From Neorhizobium sp. UBA3556 (lineage in GTDB: Bacteria; Pseudomonadota; Alphaproteobacteria; Rhizobiales; Rhizobiaceae), in assembly GCA_002376235.1 (NCBI GenBank), contig DFNX01000006.1, forward strand, positions 420,836-484,835: a stretch of 64,000 nt of DNA. The letters run 5' to 3'. A program made the translations under genes and the position numbers. Shown piece after piece: positions 1 through 7,891 of the stretch (positions within the stretch are counted from its first letter, which is position 1; each line of letters begins with the position of its first letter). The notes under the pieces were generated by a model. The model worked only from the letters and a program-made list of their open reading frames with translations, made no database searches and had not been told where the DNA came from.

Positions 1-165
1 GAAGTCTGCGACGAGTGCAAGAGCTGGACCAAGATCCTTTACCAGAACAAGAACCCGTCGCTGGAAATCATCGCCGATGATGTCGCAAGCCTCGGTCTCG
101 ACCTTCTGATGAAGGACAGCGAATACAAACGCGCCGGTTTCGATCCTTTTCTCGTCGGGTACTGA
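1..165 (+). CDS. fdhE: FdhE-like formate dehydrogenase accessory protein, C-terminal end only
   Basis: This open frame enters from the left edge and stops at TGA 163-165. The visible 54 residues contain a CDEC metal-binding-type pair followed by a segment ending in FDPFLVGY. That layout matches the C-terminus of FdhE, the cytoplasmic rubredoxin-fold protein needed to mature respiratory formate dehydrogenase. Its stop lies 4 bases before selA, so the two are probably cotranscribed. In other rhizobia this gene follows fdoGHI, so a selenocysteine formate dehydrogenase is expected just outside the window (inference). Only the tail is visible, but the context is strong. Confidence 0.8.
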   Translation, partial: EVCDECKSWTKILYQNKNPSLEIIADDVASLGLDLLMKDSEYKRAGFDPFLVGY

Positions 166-169
166 GATC

Positions 170-1570
170 ATGGCGGACCTCTCGGCATTGCGTCACCTTC
201 CTTCGGTGGACCAGATCCTCAAAGCCCCGGAAACGGCGCCGCTTCTGGACACCTATGGTCGCACCACCGTCACCGAAGAACTGCGTACGCTTCTCGACGA
301 GATCCGCACCGCCATGCGCGGCGGTACGGCATTGCCGGATACCGCCGCCATCCTCGCCTCACTGACCAGCAAGCTCGAATACGCGGACCGCTCCAACCTG
401 CGGCCGCTGATCAACCTCACAGGCACGGTGCTGCACACCAATCTCGGCCGTGCACTGCTGGCCGAAGAAGCGGTCAAGGCCGCCGTAGATGCCATGCGTG
501 AGGCGGCAGCGCTGGAATTCGACCTTAACACCGGCAAGCGCGGCGAACGCGACAGCCACCTGCGCGAACTGCTCTGCGAACTGACCGGCGCCGAAGATGC
601 CACCATCGTCAACAACAATGCCGCCGCCGTGCTGATCGCGCTGAATGCGGTCGGTGCCGGCCGTCAGGCCATCGTTTCGCGTGGCGAACTGATCGAGATC
701 GGCGGCGCTTTCCGCATGCCCGACATCATGGAACGCGCCGGCGTTCAACTGGTCGAAGTCGGCACCACCAACCGCACGCACCCGAAGGACTATCGCAACG
801 CCATAAGCGAAGAGACGGCGCTGATCCTCAAAGTGCATACCTCCAATTACCGCATTGAAGGTTTTACTGCCGAAGTGTCCGGCGCAGACCTCGCCACCAT
901 CGCAAAAGAGGCGGGTGTCGCCCTCCTCAATGATCTAGGCTCCGGCACGCTGGTCGATCTCTCCCAATACGGCCTTGCCCGCGAGCCGACAGTGCGCGAG
1001 GCAGTGGCCGAAGGCGCGGATCTGGTCACCTTCTCCGGCGACAAACTGTTGGGTGGACCGCAGGCCGGTTTTATCGTTGGCCGCAAGGATCTGATCGCCG
1101 AGATCAACCGCAATCCGCTGAAACGGGCTTTGCGCGTCGACAAGATCCGCATCGCCGCGCTTGCCGCAACGCTCAAACTTTATCGGGATCCGGATCGCCT
1201 CGGCGAACGCCTGCCGACGTTGCGCATGCTGTCGCGCCGCCAGAGCGCCATCGCAGAGCAGGCCGAACGCCTGTTGCCGCATGTCTCCGAGACGTTGACG
1301 ACATTCGGTTACACGGTGGAGATCTGCCGCTGCGCCAGCCAGATCGGCTCCGGCGCACTGCCGGTCGATACGATCCCGAGTGCCGGGCTGCGCATCGGCC
1401 ACACCAGCGGTAGCGCGCTTGAAAAGCTTAGCTCAGCCTTTCGCGCTTTGCCCCGCCCGATCCTCGGGCATATTCGTGATGGTGCGCTGATCCTCGATCT
1501 GCGCTGCCTGAACGATGAAGCGACCCTCCTCTCCTGCCTCTCGCATGTGAATGCCAATGCGCTGGCTTGA
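170..1570 (+). CDS. selA: L-seryl-tRNA(Sec) selenium transferase
   Basis: SelA is the PLP enzyme that converts Ser-tRNA(Sec) to Sec-tRNA(Sec) using selenophosphate. The 466-residue length is normal for the family. The PLP-lysine motif FSGDKLLGGPQAG is present, with the lysine at residue 292; E. coli SelA uses Lys295. A conserved Gly/Asn-rich stretch (GAEDATIVNNNAAAVL) precedes the PLP fold. The start ATG lies 4 bases after the fdhE stop. The 3' end overlaps the Sel1-repeat gene by 20 bases, so fdhE, selA, the Sel1 gene and selB form one tight transcription unit. Confidence 0.96.
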   Translation: MADLSALRHLPSVDQILKAPETAPLLDTYGRTTVTEELRTLLDEIRTAMRGGTALPDTAAILASLTSKLEYADRSNLRPLINLTGTVLHTNLGRALLAEEAVKAAVDAMREAAALEFDLNTGKRGERDSHLRELLCELTGAEDATIVNNNAAAVLIALNAVGAGRQAIVSRGELIEIGGAFRMPDIMERAGVQLVEVGTTNRTHPKDYRNAISEETALILKVHTSNYRIEGFTAEVSGADLATIAKEAGVALLNDLGSGTLVDLSQYGLAREPTVREAVAEGADLVTFSGDKLLGGPQAGFIVGRKDLIAEINRNPLKRALRVDKIRIAALAATLKLYRDPDRLGERLPTLRMLSRRQSAIAEQAERLLPHVSETLTTFGYTVEICRCASQIGSGALPVDTIPSAGLRIGHTSGSALEKLSSAFRALPRPILGHIRDGALILDLRCLNDEATLLSCLSHVNANALA

Positions 1571-2381
1571 CCGTTTCCGCCGCAGCGCCACCGCGCACGC
1601 ACCGGTCGCCGATCCAACCGCCGAGCAGATGGACGTAGCGCTTGCCGCTGCCAAGGCCGGCGATTACGACACGGCCCTTGCGCTATGGGAGCCGCTCGCC
1701 CGCGCCGGAAACGCGCGTGCGCAGAACAATATCGGCGCCTGTTTTGCCGAAGGGCTCGGCGTCGCTTCGGACCGCCCGCTGGCGCTGAAATGGCTGACAT
1801 TGTCCGCAGACGCGGGTGATCCCGTCGGCCAGCGGAATTGCGCCGCTTTCCATATGCAGGGCAGCGATGCCGCAGGCTCGGACGCCGATCCGGCCAAGGC
1901 CGCAAAACTCTACCGCCTTGCCGCCGAACAGGGCGATGCCGAAGCACAAGACATGCTGAGCTGGCTGCTGCTCGAAGGCGAGATCATCCCCGTCGATCCG
2001 GAACAAGCCAAACTCTGGGCCGAACATGCGGCCGAAGGCGGTGTTGCCGCTTCGATGACCCGTCTCGGCATGCTCTATCACAACGCTCTGGGTGTCGACC
2101 GGGACCCGGTCAAGGCCGTGTTCTGGTGGCGCAAGGGCGCCCAAGGCGGTGATGCCGACGCACAAGCGATGCTGGGTGCGGCCTGCCATATGGGCGCGGG
2201 AACCCCAGTCGATCGTATCGCCGCCTTCGCCTGGCTGATCCGTGCAATGCATGGCGGCAGCGCACTCGCCCAACCCTTTCTGGCGCCCGTCCGTGATAGC
2301 CTGTCCACACCGGACATCGCGGAAGCCGAACGCCGGGCAAAACTGCCGCTGGCCGAGATGATCGCGGAGGGAACACCATGA
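1551..2381 (+). CDS. Sel1-repeat (TPR-like) protein inside the selenocysteine operon
   Basis: The 276-residue protein consists almost entirely of Sel1-like repeats of about 36 residues, such as GNARAQNNIGACFAEGLGVA, GDAEAQDMLSWLL and GVAASMTRLGMLYHNALGV. Such repeats mediate protein-protein contacts. No signal peptide or membrane segment is seen, so it is probably cytoplasmic. The start ATG lies 20 bases inside selA and the stop overlaps the selB start (ATGA), which implies translational coupling to both. Its place between two Sec-synthesis genes suggests an accessory role in Sec incorporation or formate dehydrogenase assembly. That role is inference. An alternative start is ATG 1557. Confidence 0.88.
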   Translation: MPMRWLDRFRRSATAHAPVADPTAEQMDVALAAAKAGDYDTALALWEPLARAGNARAQNNIGACFAEGLGVASDRPLALKWLTLSADAGDPVGQRNCAAFHMQGSDAAGSDADPAKAAKLYRLAAEQGDAEAQDMLSWLLLEGEIIPVDPEQAKLWAEHAAEGGVAASMTRLGMLYHNALGVDRDPVKAVFWWRKGAQGGDADAQAMLGAACHMGAGTPVDRIAAFAWLIRAMHGGSALAQPFLAPVRDSLSTPDIAEAERRAKLPLAEMIAEGTP

Positions 2382-4432
2382 TCATCGGCACCGCCGGTCA
2401 TATCGACCATGGCAAAACGACACTGGTGAAGGCGCTGACCGGCACCGATGCGGACCGTCTGAAGGAAGAAAAGGCGCGCGGCATCACCATCGATCTCGGT
2501 TTTGCCTATGCAAAATTTGCGGGCGATGCCGTCACCGGTTTTATCGATGTGCCCGGCCACGAAAAGTTCATCCATACCATGCTGGCCGGTGCGGGCGGCA
2601 TCGATTACGCTCTGCTGGTGGTGGCCGCCGATGACGGCATCAAGCCGCAGACGCGCGAACATCTCGCCATCCTCGACCTTCTCGGCATTGTTCGTGGCAT
2701 CGTGGCTCTGACCAAGGCTGACCTTGTCGACGCCGATCGCATAACAGCCGTCACCAACGATATCCGCGCCCTGCTCGCCCCGACGCGACTGAGAGAGATC
2801 GACATCCTACCAGTCTCCGCTTCATCGGGCCAAGGCATCGAAGACCTCAAGACGATCCTCGCCGAGGCAGAGCGCACCACCGTCGAGACCGCCACAGAAG
2901 GCCGGTTCCGTCTCGCCGTTGATCGCTCCTTCACCCTGTCGGGCGCCGGTACCGTCGTGACCGGCACGGTTCTGTCCGGTTCGGTGGCAATCGGCGATGC
3001 CGTCACAGTCTCTCCTTCTGGACTGTCAGCCCGCGTGCGCTCCATCCATGCGCAGAACATGGCAGTCGAGCGCGGTTTCGCCGGCCAGCGCTGCGCCCTC
3101 AATCTCGCCGGCGAGGCGATTTCAAAGGACGCCATCCATCGCGGCGACATGGTGGTCGATCCCGCCCTGCACGCCCCGACCGACCGCATCGATGCCGAAC
3201 TGACCGTTCTCGCCGGGGAGCCGAAAGCCATCGGCCAATGGTTTTCCGCCCGCTTCCACCATGAAAGCGTCGAGGCCGGCGCGCGCATCGTACCGCTCGA
3301 AGGCCCAGTCGCCCCCGGCTCCACTGCCCGCGTGCAACTCGTGCTTGACCGCCCGATTGCAGCCGCCGTCGGCGACCGCTTCATCCTGCGTGACGTTTCC
3401 GCCCAGCGCACCATCGGTGGCGGGTCGCTGATCGACCTGCGACCGCCTGCCAGAAAACGCCGCACGCCGGAACGCCTCGAACAACTGACGGCAGCAGCCA
3501 AGCCCACAGCCGCCGAACAGCTTTCGGCACTTCTCGATACCGCACCCTATCTGGTCGATCTCAACGCCTTTGCCCGCGACCGGGCAATGTCGTCCTTACA
3601 ATTGAATACGGCAGCCGAAGCGGCAGGCATCGTGCTGGTCGAAGCCGGCGGCATTTCCTATGCCATGTCGGCCATCCACCGTGCCGCCTTCACGACACAA
3701 CTTGTCGAACTGCTCACCACCTTCCATGCCGAAAACCCGGAATTGCAGGGCCAGGGCCGCGAACGCCTGCGCATGGCGATGACGCCCCGCCTGCCCGCGC
3801 CCGCCTTTCTGGCCGTCATGCGTGCCGAGGCGGTTGCCGGAAACATCGTGCTTGAAGGCGCCTTCCTGCGCCTGCCCGGACACATCGCCCAGCTTGGCGA
3901 AACGGAAGAAGCGCTCTATGCCGAAATTCTCCCGCATCTCATCGGTGAAAATCGCTTTCGTCCGCCGCGAGTGCGCGATTTCGTCGACCTGATTGGCAGT
4001 GATGAGCGCGAAATCCGGCGTGTCCTGAAACTCTGCGCGCGGCTCGGTCGTGTCGACCAGATCCGCAACGATCACTTTTTCACGCGGGCGACGACAGCCG
4101 AGATGGTGCAGATCATTCGCGAAATCGCAGTAAAGGCGGAACATGGAGAATTTACCGCCAGCGCCTTCCGCGACCGGGTGACGAGCGGCCGAAAAGTTGC
4201 GATCGAAATCCTCGACTTTTTCGACCGACATGGTGTAACGCTTCGGCGCGGCGATCTTCGCCGCATCAATCCGCATCGGCTCGATCTGTTCGGCCCGTCC
4301 GTTCCTGATGCTGATAATGGAAGAGATTCGTCCCCGGTGGGGCGTCCGGACTTCAAATCCGGGTGGGGCAGCGACGCTGTCTTGGGTGGGTTCGACTCCC
4401 ATTCTCTTCCGCCATCAGGAGAAAAGTCGTGA
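2378..4432 (+). CDS. selB: Selenocysteine-specific elongation factor SelB, with a C-terminal extension read from selC
   Basis: SelB is the GTPase that delivers Sec-tRNA(Sec) to UGA codons followed by a SECIS hairpin. The GTPase motifs are GTAGHIDHGKT (residues 4-14), DVPGHE (57-62) and TKAD (112-115). EF-Tu-like domains 2 and 3 and C-terminal winged helices (about 390-640) follow. The recognisable family end is near HRLDLFG. The frame has no stop there and continues in register through the whole tRNA-Sec gene: codons 648-679 are tRNA sequence. It stops at TGA 4430-4432, inside a GTGA overlap with the next gene. In the +1 frame, stops occur just before selC (near 4305-4317), so a one-base indel could explain the extension. 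Confidence 0.95.
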   Translation: MIIGTAGHIDHGKTTLVKALTGTDADRLKEEKARGITIDLGFAYAKFAGDAVTGFIDVPGHEKFIHTMLAGAGGIDYALLVVAADDGIKPQTREHLAILDLLGIVRGIVALTKADLVDADRITAVTNDIRALLAPTRLREIDILPVSASSGQGIEDLKTILAEAERTTVETATEGRFRLAVDRSFTLSGAGTVVTGTVLSGSVAIGDAVTVSPSGLSARVRSIHAQNMAVERGFAGQRCALNLAGEAISKDAIHRGDMVVDPALHAPTDRIDAELTVLAGEPKAIGQWFSARFHHESVEAGARIVPLEGPVAPGSTARVQLVLDRPIAAAVGDRFILRDVSAQRTIGGGSLIDLRPPARKRRTPERLEQLTAAAKPTAAEQLSALLDTAPYLVDLNAFARDRAMSSLQLNTAAEAAGIVLVEAGGISYAMSAIHRAAFTTQLVELLTTFHAENPELQGQGRERLRMAMTPRLPAPAFLAVMRAEAVAGNIVLEGAFLRLPGHIAQLGETEEALYAEILPHLIGENRFRPPRVRDFVDLIGSDEREIRRVLKLCARLGRVDQIRNDHFFTRATTAEMVQIIREIAVKAEHGEFTASAFRDRVTSGRKVAIEILDFFDRHGVTLRRGDLRRINPHRLDLFGPSVPDADNGRDSSPVGRPDFKSGWGSDAVLGGFDSHSLPPSGEKS
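4319..4414 (+). tRNA. selC: tRNA-Sec (anticodon TCA)
   Basis: This 96-base gene folds as a selenocysteine tRNA. The 8-bp acceptor stem pairs GGAAGAGA with TCTCTTCC, followed by G and an encoded CCA. The anticodon stem CCGGA/TCCGG holds loop CTTCAAA with anticodon TCA at 4353-4355. A long variable arm and a T-loop with GGTTCGACTCC follow. It resembles E. coli selC closely in the anticodon arm (GGACTTCAAATCC). The gene lies entirely inside the extended selB frame with no promoter of its own visible, so it is probably excised from the selB transcript. Confidence 0.97.
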
Positions 4433-4812
4433 GCAATCCCGCCGCAGACACCGATTTCGACGACTGGGTGATCGACACCTATTCGGATGCCGGTTCCTTC
4501 ACCATGCTGTTCATTTTGGTATCGATCAGCGAGACCAAGGTAGAGCTACTGCGCTCAGCCTATCTGCATGTGGTGGGTGACGAGTTGCGCTGGCCGGACA
4601 TGACAAAACTGTTTGCCGGTGCGGGCGTGAACTGGTCGGGCGTAGTATTTTATCGCGCCGGACGCGAAGGTCTGGTCGAAGACAAGGAGGCTAAGGCCCG
4701 CCTGTCGTCGCTCGTACGCAAGCTGGAAGAAGATCGCTCGCTGATCCGCGACGGCGAGTTTTTCAATGCGGACGGTCTGCGGCTGATGATCGAGGAAATC
4801 AAGCCGCATTGA
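4429..4812 (+). CDS. Small conserved-looking protein of unknown function after selC
   Basis: This 127-residue soluble protein is not recognised. It begins at GTG 4429, which overlaps the selB stop (GTGA), and has an AGGAGAA ribosome site at 4417-4423 directly after the tRNA CCA end. The protein is acidic at the N-terminus, has one hydrophobic stretch (SFTMLFILVSI) and a charged, helical C-terminal half. There is no signal peptide. The ribosome site lies within bases left downstream after tRNA excision, so it could be translated from the 3' processing fragment. Coupling to selB/selC suggests a link to selenium metabolism, which is inference only. A strong terminator follows. Confidence 0.7.
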   Translation: MSNPAADTDFDDWVIDTYSDAGSFTMLFILVSISETKVELLRSAYLHVVGDELRWPDMTKLFAGAGVNWSGVVFYRAGREGLVEDKEAKARLSSLVRKLEEDRSLIRDGEFFNADGLRLMIEEIKPH

Positions 4813-4831
4813 TTGAGTCTGATACAGCCAC

Positions 4832-4862
4832 AAAAAAAGCCGCCCCGGAAGGCGGCTTTTCC
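4832..4862. terminator. Bidirectional rho-independent terminator
   Basis: A perfect 10-bp stem, AAAAGCCGCC/GGCGGCTTTT with loop CCGGAA, has an A-tract on the left and T-tract on the right. It serves both the sel operon (+) and the convergent transglutaminase-like gene (-). Confidence 0.9.
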
Positions 4863-4883
4863 ATTTGATAAAAGACCAGAAAA

Positions 4884-5951
4884 TCAGGCCGTGATTTCCT
4901 TCGAGGAAATCGAATAGACAAACGTCTTCGGGCTGAGGCAATCCACCTCGCCGCGCGATGTAAACGCAGCCGGATACATGAAGAAGTTCTGGCGGATCTC
5001 GTTGCCCGGAAGCGTGATGTCGCGGGCGGTGTTGTAACCGACCCAGTTCATTTCCCAATTGCCGAAAGCCTTGGAGCGGAAAGCCTGAACGGCATCGTTG
5101 TCGAGCGGCAGCTTTTCTTCCAGAACGACCTTGCGGACATCCGCCGGATCGACAGGAACCCAGCCCTGACCTTCCAGATAAACCTCGGCACGACAGTGCT
5201 GTGCACCGGTAATATCGCCTGCACGGCCAAGCGTCTTGAAGTCAGCCGAATTGGCAACACGCACACCAAAAACGTCACGGGCAGGCAGGCCAGCAGCGCG
5301 GGCAAGGGCTGTAAACAGACTGTTGATGTCGGCGCATTTGCCACCAAAATAGCCGGTTTCCAGCATGTCCTTGACATTGCCGACGCCGCAACCGGCGACA
5401 TTGGCATCGCGGAAGGTGTTTTCGACAACCCAGTCATAAATGGCGCGGGCCTTGTCCTCGTCCTTTTCGCGGGTGCCGATGATGTTCATCGCCGTGTCCT
5501 TGACGATGCCGTCGATCGGCGCGCTCGGTGTGGCGATGAGAGCGGCATCCAGTTCGGCCTGCTCCACGGCGGCGCCATCGGCGCTACGGTTACGGGTCTG
5601 GACCGTCTGGGTAAACTCGATCGTGCGCTTGCCGTCGGCCTGCCATTCGACCGAAAGGATATCAGTGCCGGACATTGCGTCCTTCTTGATCGCGACCTGC
5701 TTCGAATCCGACGTCCAGTGTGGCGCGGTAGCCTTCTGGTATTCGCCGGCCGACTGGGCAACCGGCAGCCAGAGTTTTGCCGGGCCGGTCACGTCGGTCA
5801 GGTCCACCTTAGTGGTGACTTCGAACGTCCGCCATGCGGCCGTATCGGCCACCTTGTCGGCGGCGAATGTCGGGCTTGCGCCGCGGGAAACGAAAGCGGC
5901 GGCAACGGATGCCGTTGCGGCATGGCTAAGAAAGCGGCGGCGGTTCAACAT
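4884..5951 (-). CDS. Secreted transglutaminase-like protein with Tat-type leader
   Basis: The frame encodes 355 residues. ATG 5951 was chosen because it is followed by a twin-arginine leader (MLNRRRFLSHAA with an Ala-rich stretch, likely cut after TFAA) and preceded by an AGGAG site. The mature part carries the transglutaminase-like core: Cys in GGKCADINSLFTALARAAGLPAR, His in GAQHCRAEVYL, and Asp in VDPADVRK. Such domains act as thiol proteases, peptidases or amidases outside the cytoplasm. The substrate cannot be told from sequence. It faces the sel operon across a shared terminator. The frame is open upstream as far as an in-frame TGA at 6123-6125. Confidence 0.85.
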   Translation of the reverse strand: MLNRRRFLSHAATASVAAAFVSRGASPTFAADKVADTAAWRTFEVTTKVDLTDVTGPAKLWLPVAQSAGEYQKATAPHWTSDSKQVAIKKDAMSGTDILSVEWQADGKRTIEFTQTVQTRNRSADGAAVEQAELDAALIATPSAPIDGIVKDTAMNIIGTREKDEDKARAIYDWVVENTFRDANVAGCGVGNVKDMLETGYFGGKCADINSLFTALARAAGLPARDVFGVRVANSADFKTLGRAGDITGAQHCRAEVYLEGQGWVPVDPADVRKVVLEEKLPLDNDAVQAFRSKAFGNWEMNWVGYNTARDITLPGNEIRQNFFMYPAAFTSRGEVDCLSPKTFVYSISSKEITA

Positions 5952-6122
5952 GATTGTCCAACTCCTGTCGGTGTCACATCTGTTCGGAAACCATGACGGC
6001 TTCGGAAACACGATGTGCAGCTCAAATTGCGATAGAATGTCGCCTTGACTTACTCTGGTTGGCGAGGTCGAGGAAACAGGAATTGTCGTTTTCAAGCTTT
6101 TTTGAGCAGTTTTGTACTGGCT

Positions 6123-6509
6123 TCAGCAGCCCTGAGTGGCTTCGGTCTTGTTCGCGGCGGGTGGATCGCTTGGCACGGCCATAGCGAGATCGAGGCCACG
6201 CGCCGTCGGTGGCTGCCATGTTTTGGATTCCGGTAGCGCGCCCTGCGGACTGGTGCCCATGTGGGCACCGCCGGTGCCACCGGTCCAGCCAGTCGAACCG
6301 GTATTGCCGGGCGCGGTGCCATCGGCGCTGTGACGGTCAGGTGGGGTTGCTGCCTCTGCCTTGTTGGCAGAGCCGCAACTGCCGTCACCTTCAAGGCTTT
6401 GGATTGATGGCGGTGTCTCTGAATTCTGAACCTGCGCACTTGCTGGTGTGGCGAATATCAGTGTGGCCGCGGCGATACATGAAAGAAATGAGGAAGGATA
6501 GAGAGGCAT
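6123..6509 (-). CDS. Small exported Gly/Thr-rich protein of unknown function
   Basis: The 128-residue product starts at ATG 6509 behind a GGAG site. It has a clear signal peptide (MPLYPSSFLSCIAAATLIF, cleavage near ASA-Q). The mature chain is low-complexity, with the repeats GNTGSTGWTGGTGGAHMGTS and PPTARGLDL, one Cys in GDGSCGS and a second at the C-terminal end (QGC, then TGA). I recall similar short exported proteins in Rhizobiales but no function. It lies between selD and the transglutaminase-like gene, all on the minus strand. Confidence 0.7.
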   Translation of the reverse strand: MPLYPSSFLSCIAAATLIFATPASAQVQNSETPPSIQSLEGDGSCGSANKAEAATPPDRHSADGTAPGNTGSTGWTGGTGGAHMGTSPQGALPESKTWQPPTARGLDLAMAVPSDPPAANKTEATQGC

Positions 6510-6586
6510 CGGGAAGCTCCTTTTCTCCTCCCACAACGCCCGTATGCTATGGCAAGTTCCTTGATGGACGGGATCGGGTAGTGCGA

Positions 6587-7636
6587 TCAGGAACTCACAA
6601 TAATACCGGGTGTGCCGTCTTCGACCGTACCGACTATGCGCGCCAGCGGATAACCTGCTTCAACGACCTGTTTTACCAGCGCATCTGCCTCCTTCGATGC
6701 GACGGCTATCAGCAGACCGCCGGAGGTCTGCGGGTCTGCGAGCAGCATACGCTGCCATTCCGGCATATCGGTCGGTAGCGTGATTGCCTCACCGTAACTG
6801 GCCCAGTTGCGGACCGAAGCACCGGTGATGAAACCCTGTTGAGCCAGTTCTTCGGCTTCTGACAGAAATGGAATGTCGGCAAGGTTCAGCCGCAGCGTCA
6901 AATTGGATGCACGGGCCATTTCCAGCCCATGGCCTAAAATGCCGAAGCCGGTAACATCGGTAATCGCATGGACATTCGGATCGGCCGCAAGCGTGGTGCC
7001 TACCTTGTTGAGCAGGGTCGTGGAGGCGATCATCTCGTCATAGGCTTGGCTCGGCAGGGCATTTTTCTTGATCGCGGAGGAATAGATACCGATGCCTATA
7101 CCCTTGGTCAGGATGAGCTTGTCGCCAGCCTTTGCGCCGCCGTTGCGACGAACCTGTGATGGATGACAGATGCCGATGACGGCCAGACCATAGATCGGCT
7201 CGACGCTATCGATGGAATGGCCACCGGCAACGGGGATTCCTGCTTCTCCGCAGATCGACGCGCCGCCTTCCAGAATCCTGGAGATTTTCTCAGGCTCAAG
7301 TTTATTGATCGGCATGCCAAGTATAGCAAGCGCCATGATCGGTTTTCCGCCCATGGCATAGACGTCGGAAATCGCGTTGGTAGCGGCGATTCTGCCGAAA
7401 TCATAAGGATCATCCACCATCGGCATGAAGAAATCGGTGGTGGCGATGACGCAGGTATTGTCGTCGATCTGCCAGACGGCGGCGTCATCGGCCATTTCAT
7501 TGCCAACCAGAAGTTGGGCGAAGGGTTGTGCGGCAGGCTGGCCTGCCAGCAGCTTTTGCAGAACGGCGGGGGCAAGCTTGCAGCCGCAGCCACCACCATG
7601 GGCAAGCTCGGTCAGACGGGGAGAAGACATGTCCAT
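6587..7636 (-). CDS. selD: Selenide, water dikinase (Cys form)
   Basis: SelD makes selenophosphate from selenide and ATP, the selenium donor for SelA. The 349-residue protein starts at ATG 7636 behind a GGAGGA site. It begins MDMSSPRLTELAHGGGCGCK, which places Cys17, Cys19 and Lys20 exactly as in E. coli SelD. It is therefore the cysteine form and does not itself need Sec. The AIRS-type ATP-binding fold follows, with DDAAVW and TTDFFMPMVDDPYDFGRIAA. It is transcribed towards the sel operon from about 3 kb away, as in other rhizobial sel/fdo loci. Confidence 0.95.
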   Translation of the reverse strand: MDMSSPRLTELAHGGGCGCKLAPAVLQKLLAGQPAAQPFAQLLVGNEMADDAAVWQIDDNTCVIATTDFFMPMVDDPYDFGRIAATNAISDVYAMGGKPIMALAILGMPINKLEPEKISRILEGGASICGEAGIPVAGGHSIDSVEPIYGLAVIGICHPSQVRRNGGAKAGDKLILTKGIGIGIYSSAIKKNALPSQAYDEMIASTTLLNKVGTTLAADPNVHAITDVTGFGILGHGLEMARASNLTLRLNLADIPFLSEAEELAQQGFITGASVRNWASYGEAITLPTDMPEWQRMLLADPQTSGGLLIAVASKEADALVKQVVEAGYPLARIVGTVEDGTPGIIVSS

Positions 7637-7891
7637 GGTGAATTCCTCCTTCGGAACGTGCCGCAGGTCGCGGTTCTTGGCGGATAAAGTAATGCGTTGA
7701 TAACGTCTCGCTCCCTGCGCGTCTATCACGTTCCATTGTCGACGGAGTGCATTTGCATGGGTATCGAGGTCACGAAAGCGTGCGGTTGTGCTGATTGAAA
7801 CCCATTGGCGATGGTCGAGCGGAAGCCGTGTTTTTCCTGCCGCTTTCTATTCGCTATCATGGCCGCAACGATTCTCAGATCGGTTGAGTGT

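Noticed and set aside
3596..4402. Minus-strand frame opposite the selB 3' end and selC
   Set aside because: Antisense to a clear SelB domain and the tRNA; no recognisable protein features.
4319..4414. tRNA-Sec as an integration site for an island
   Set aside because: No integrase gene and no repeat of the tRNA 3' end was noticed downstream.
6123..6125. TGA as a selenocysteine codon making one long selenoprotein with the transglutaminase-like domain
   Set aside because: No SECIS-like hairpin follows, and the downstream gene has its own AGGAG site and twin-arginine leader. Kept only as a low-interest observation.
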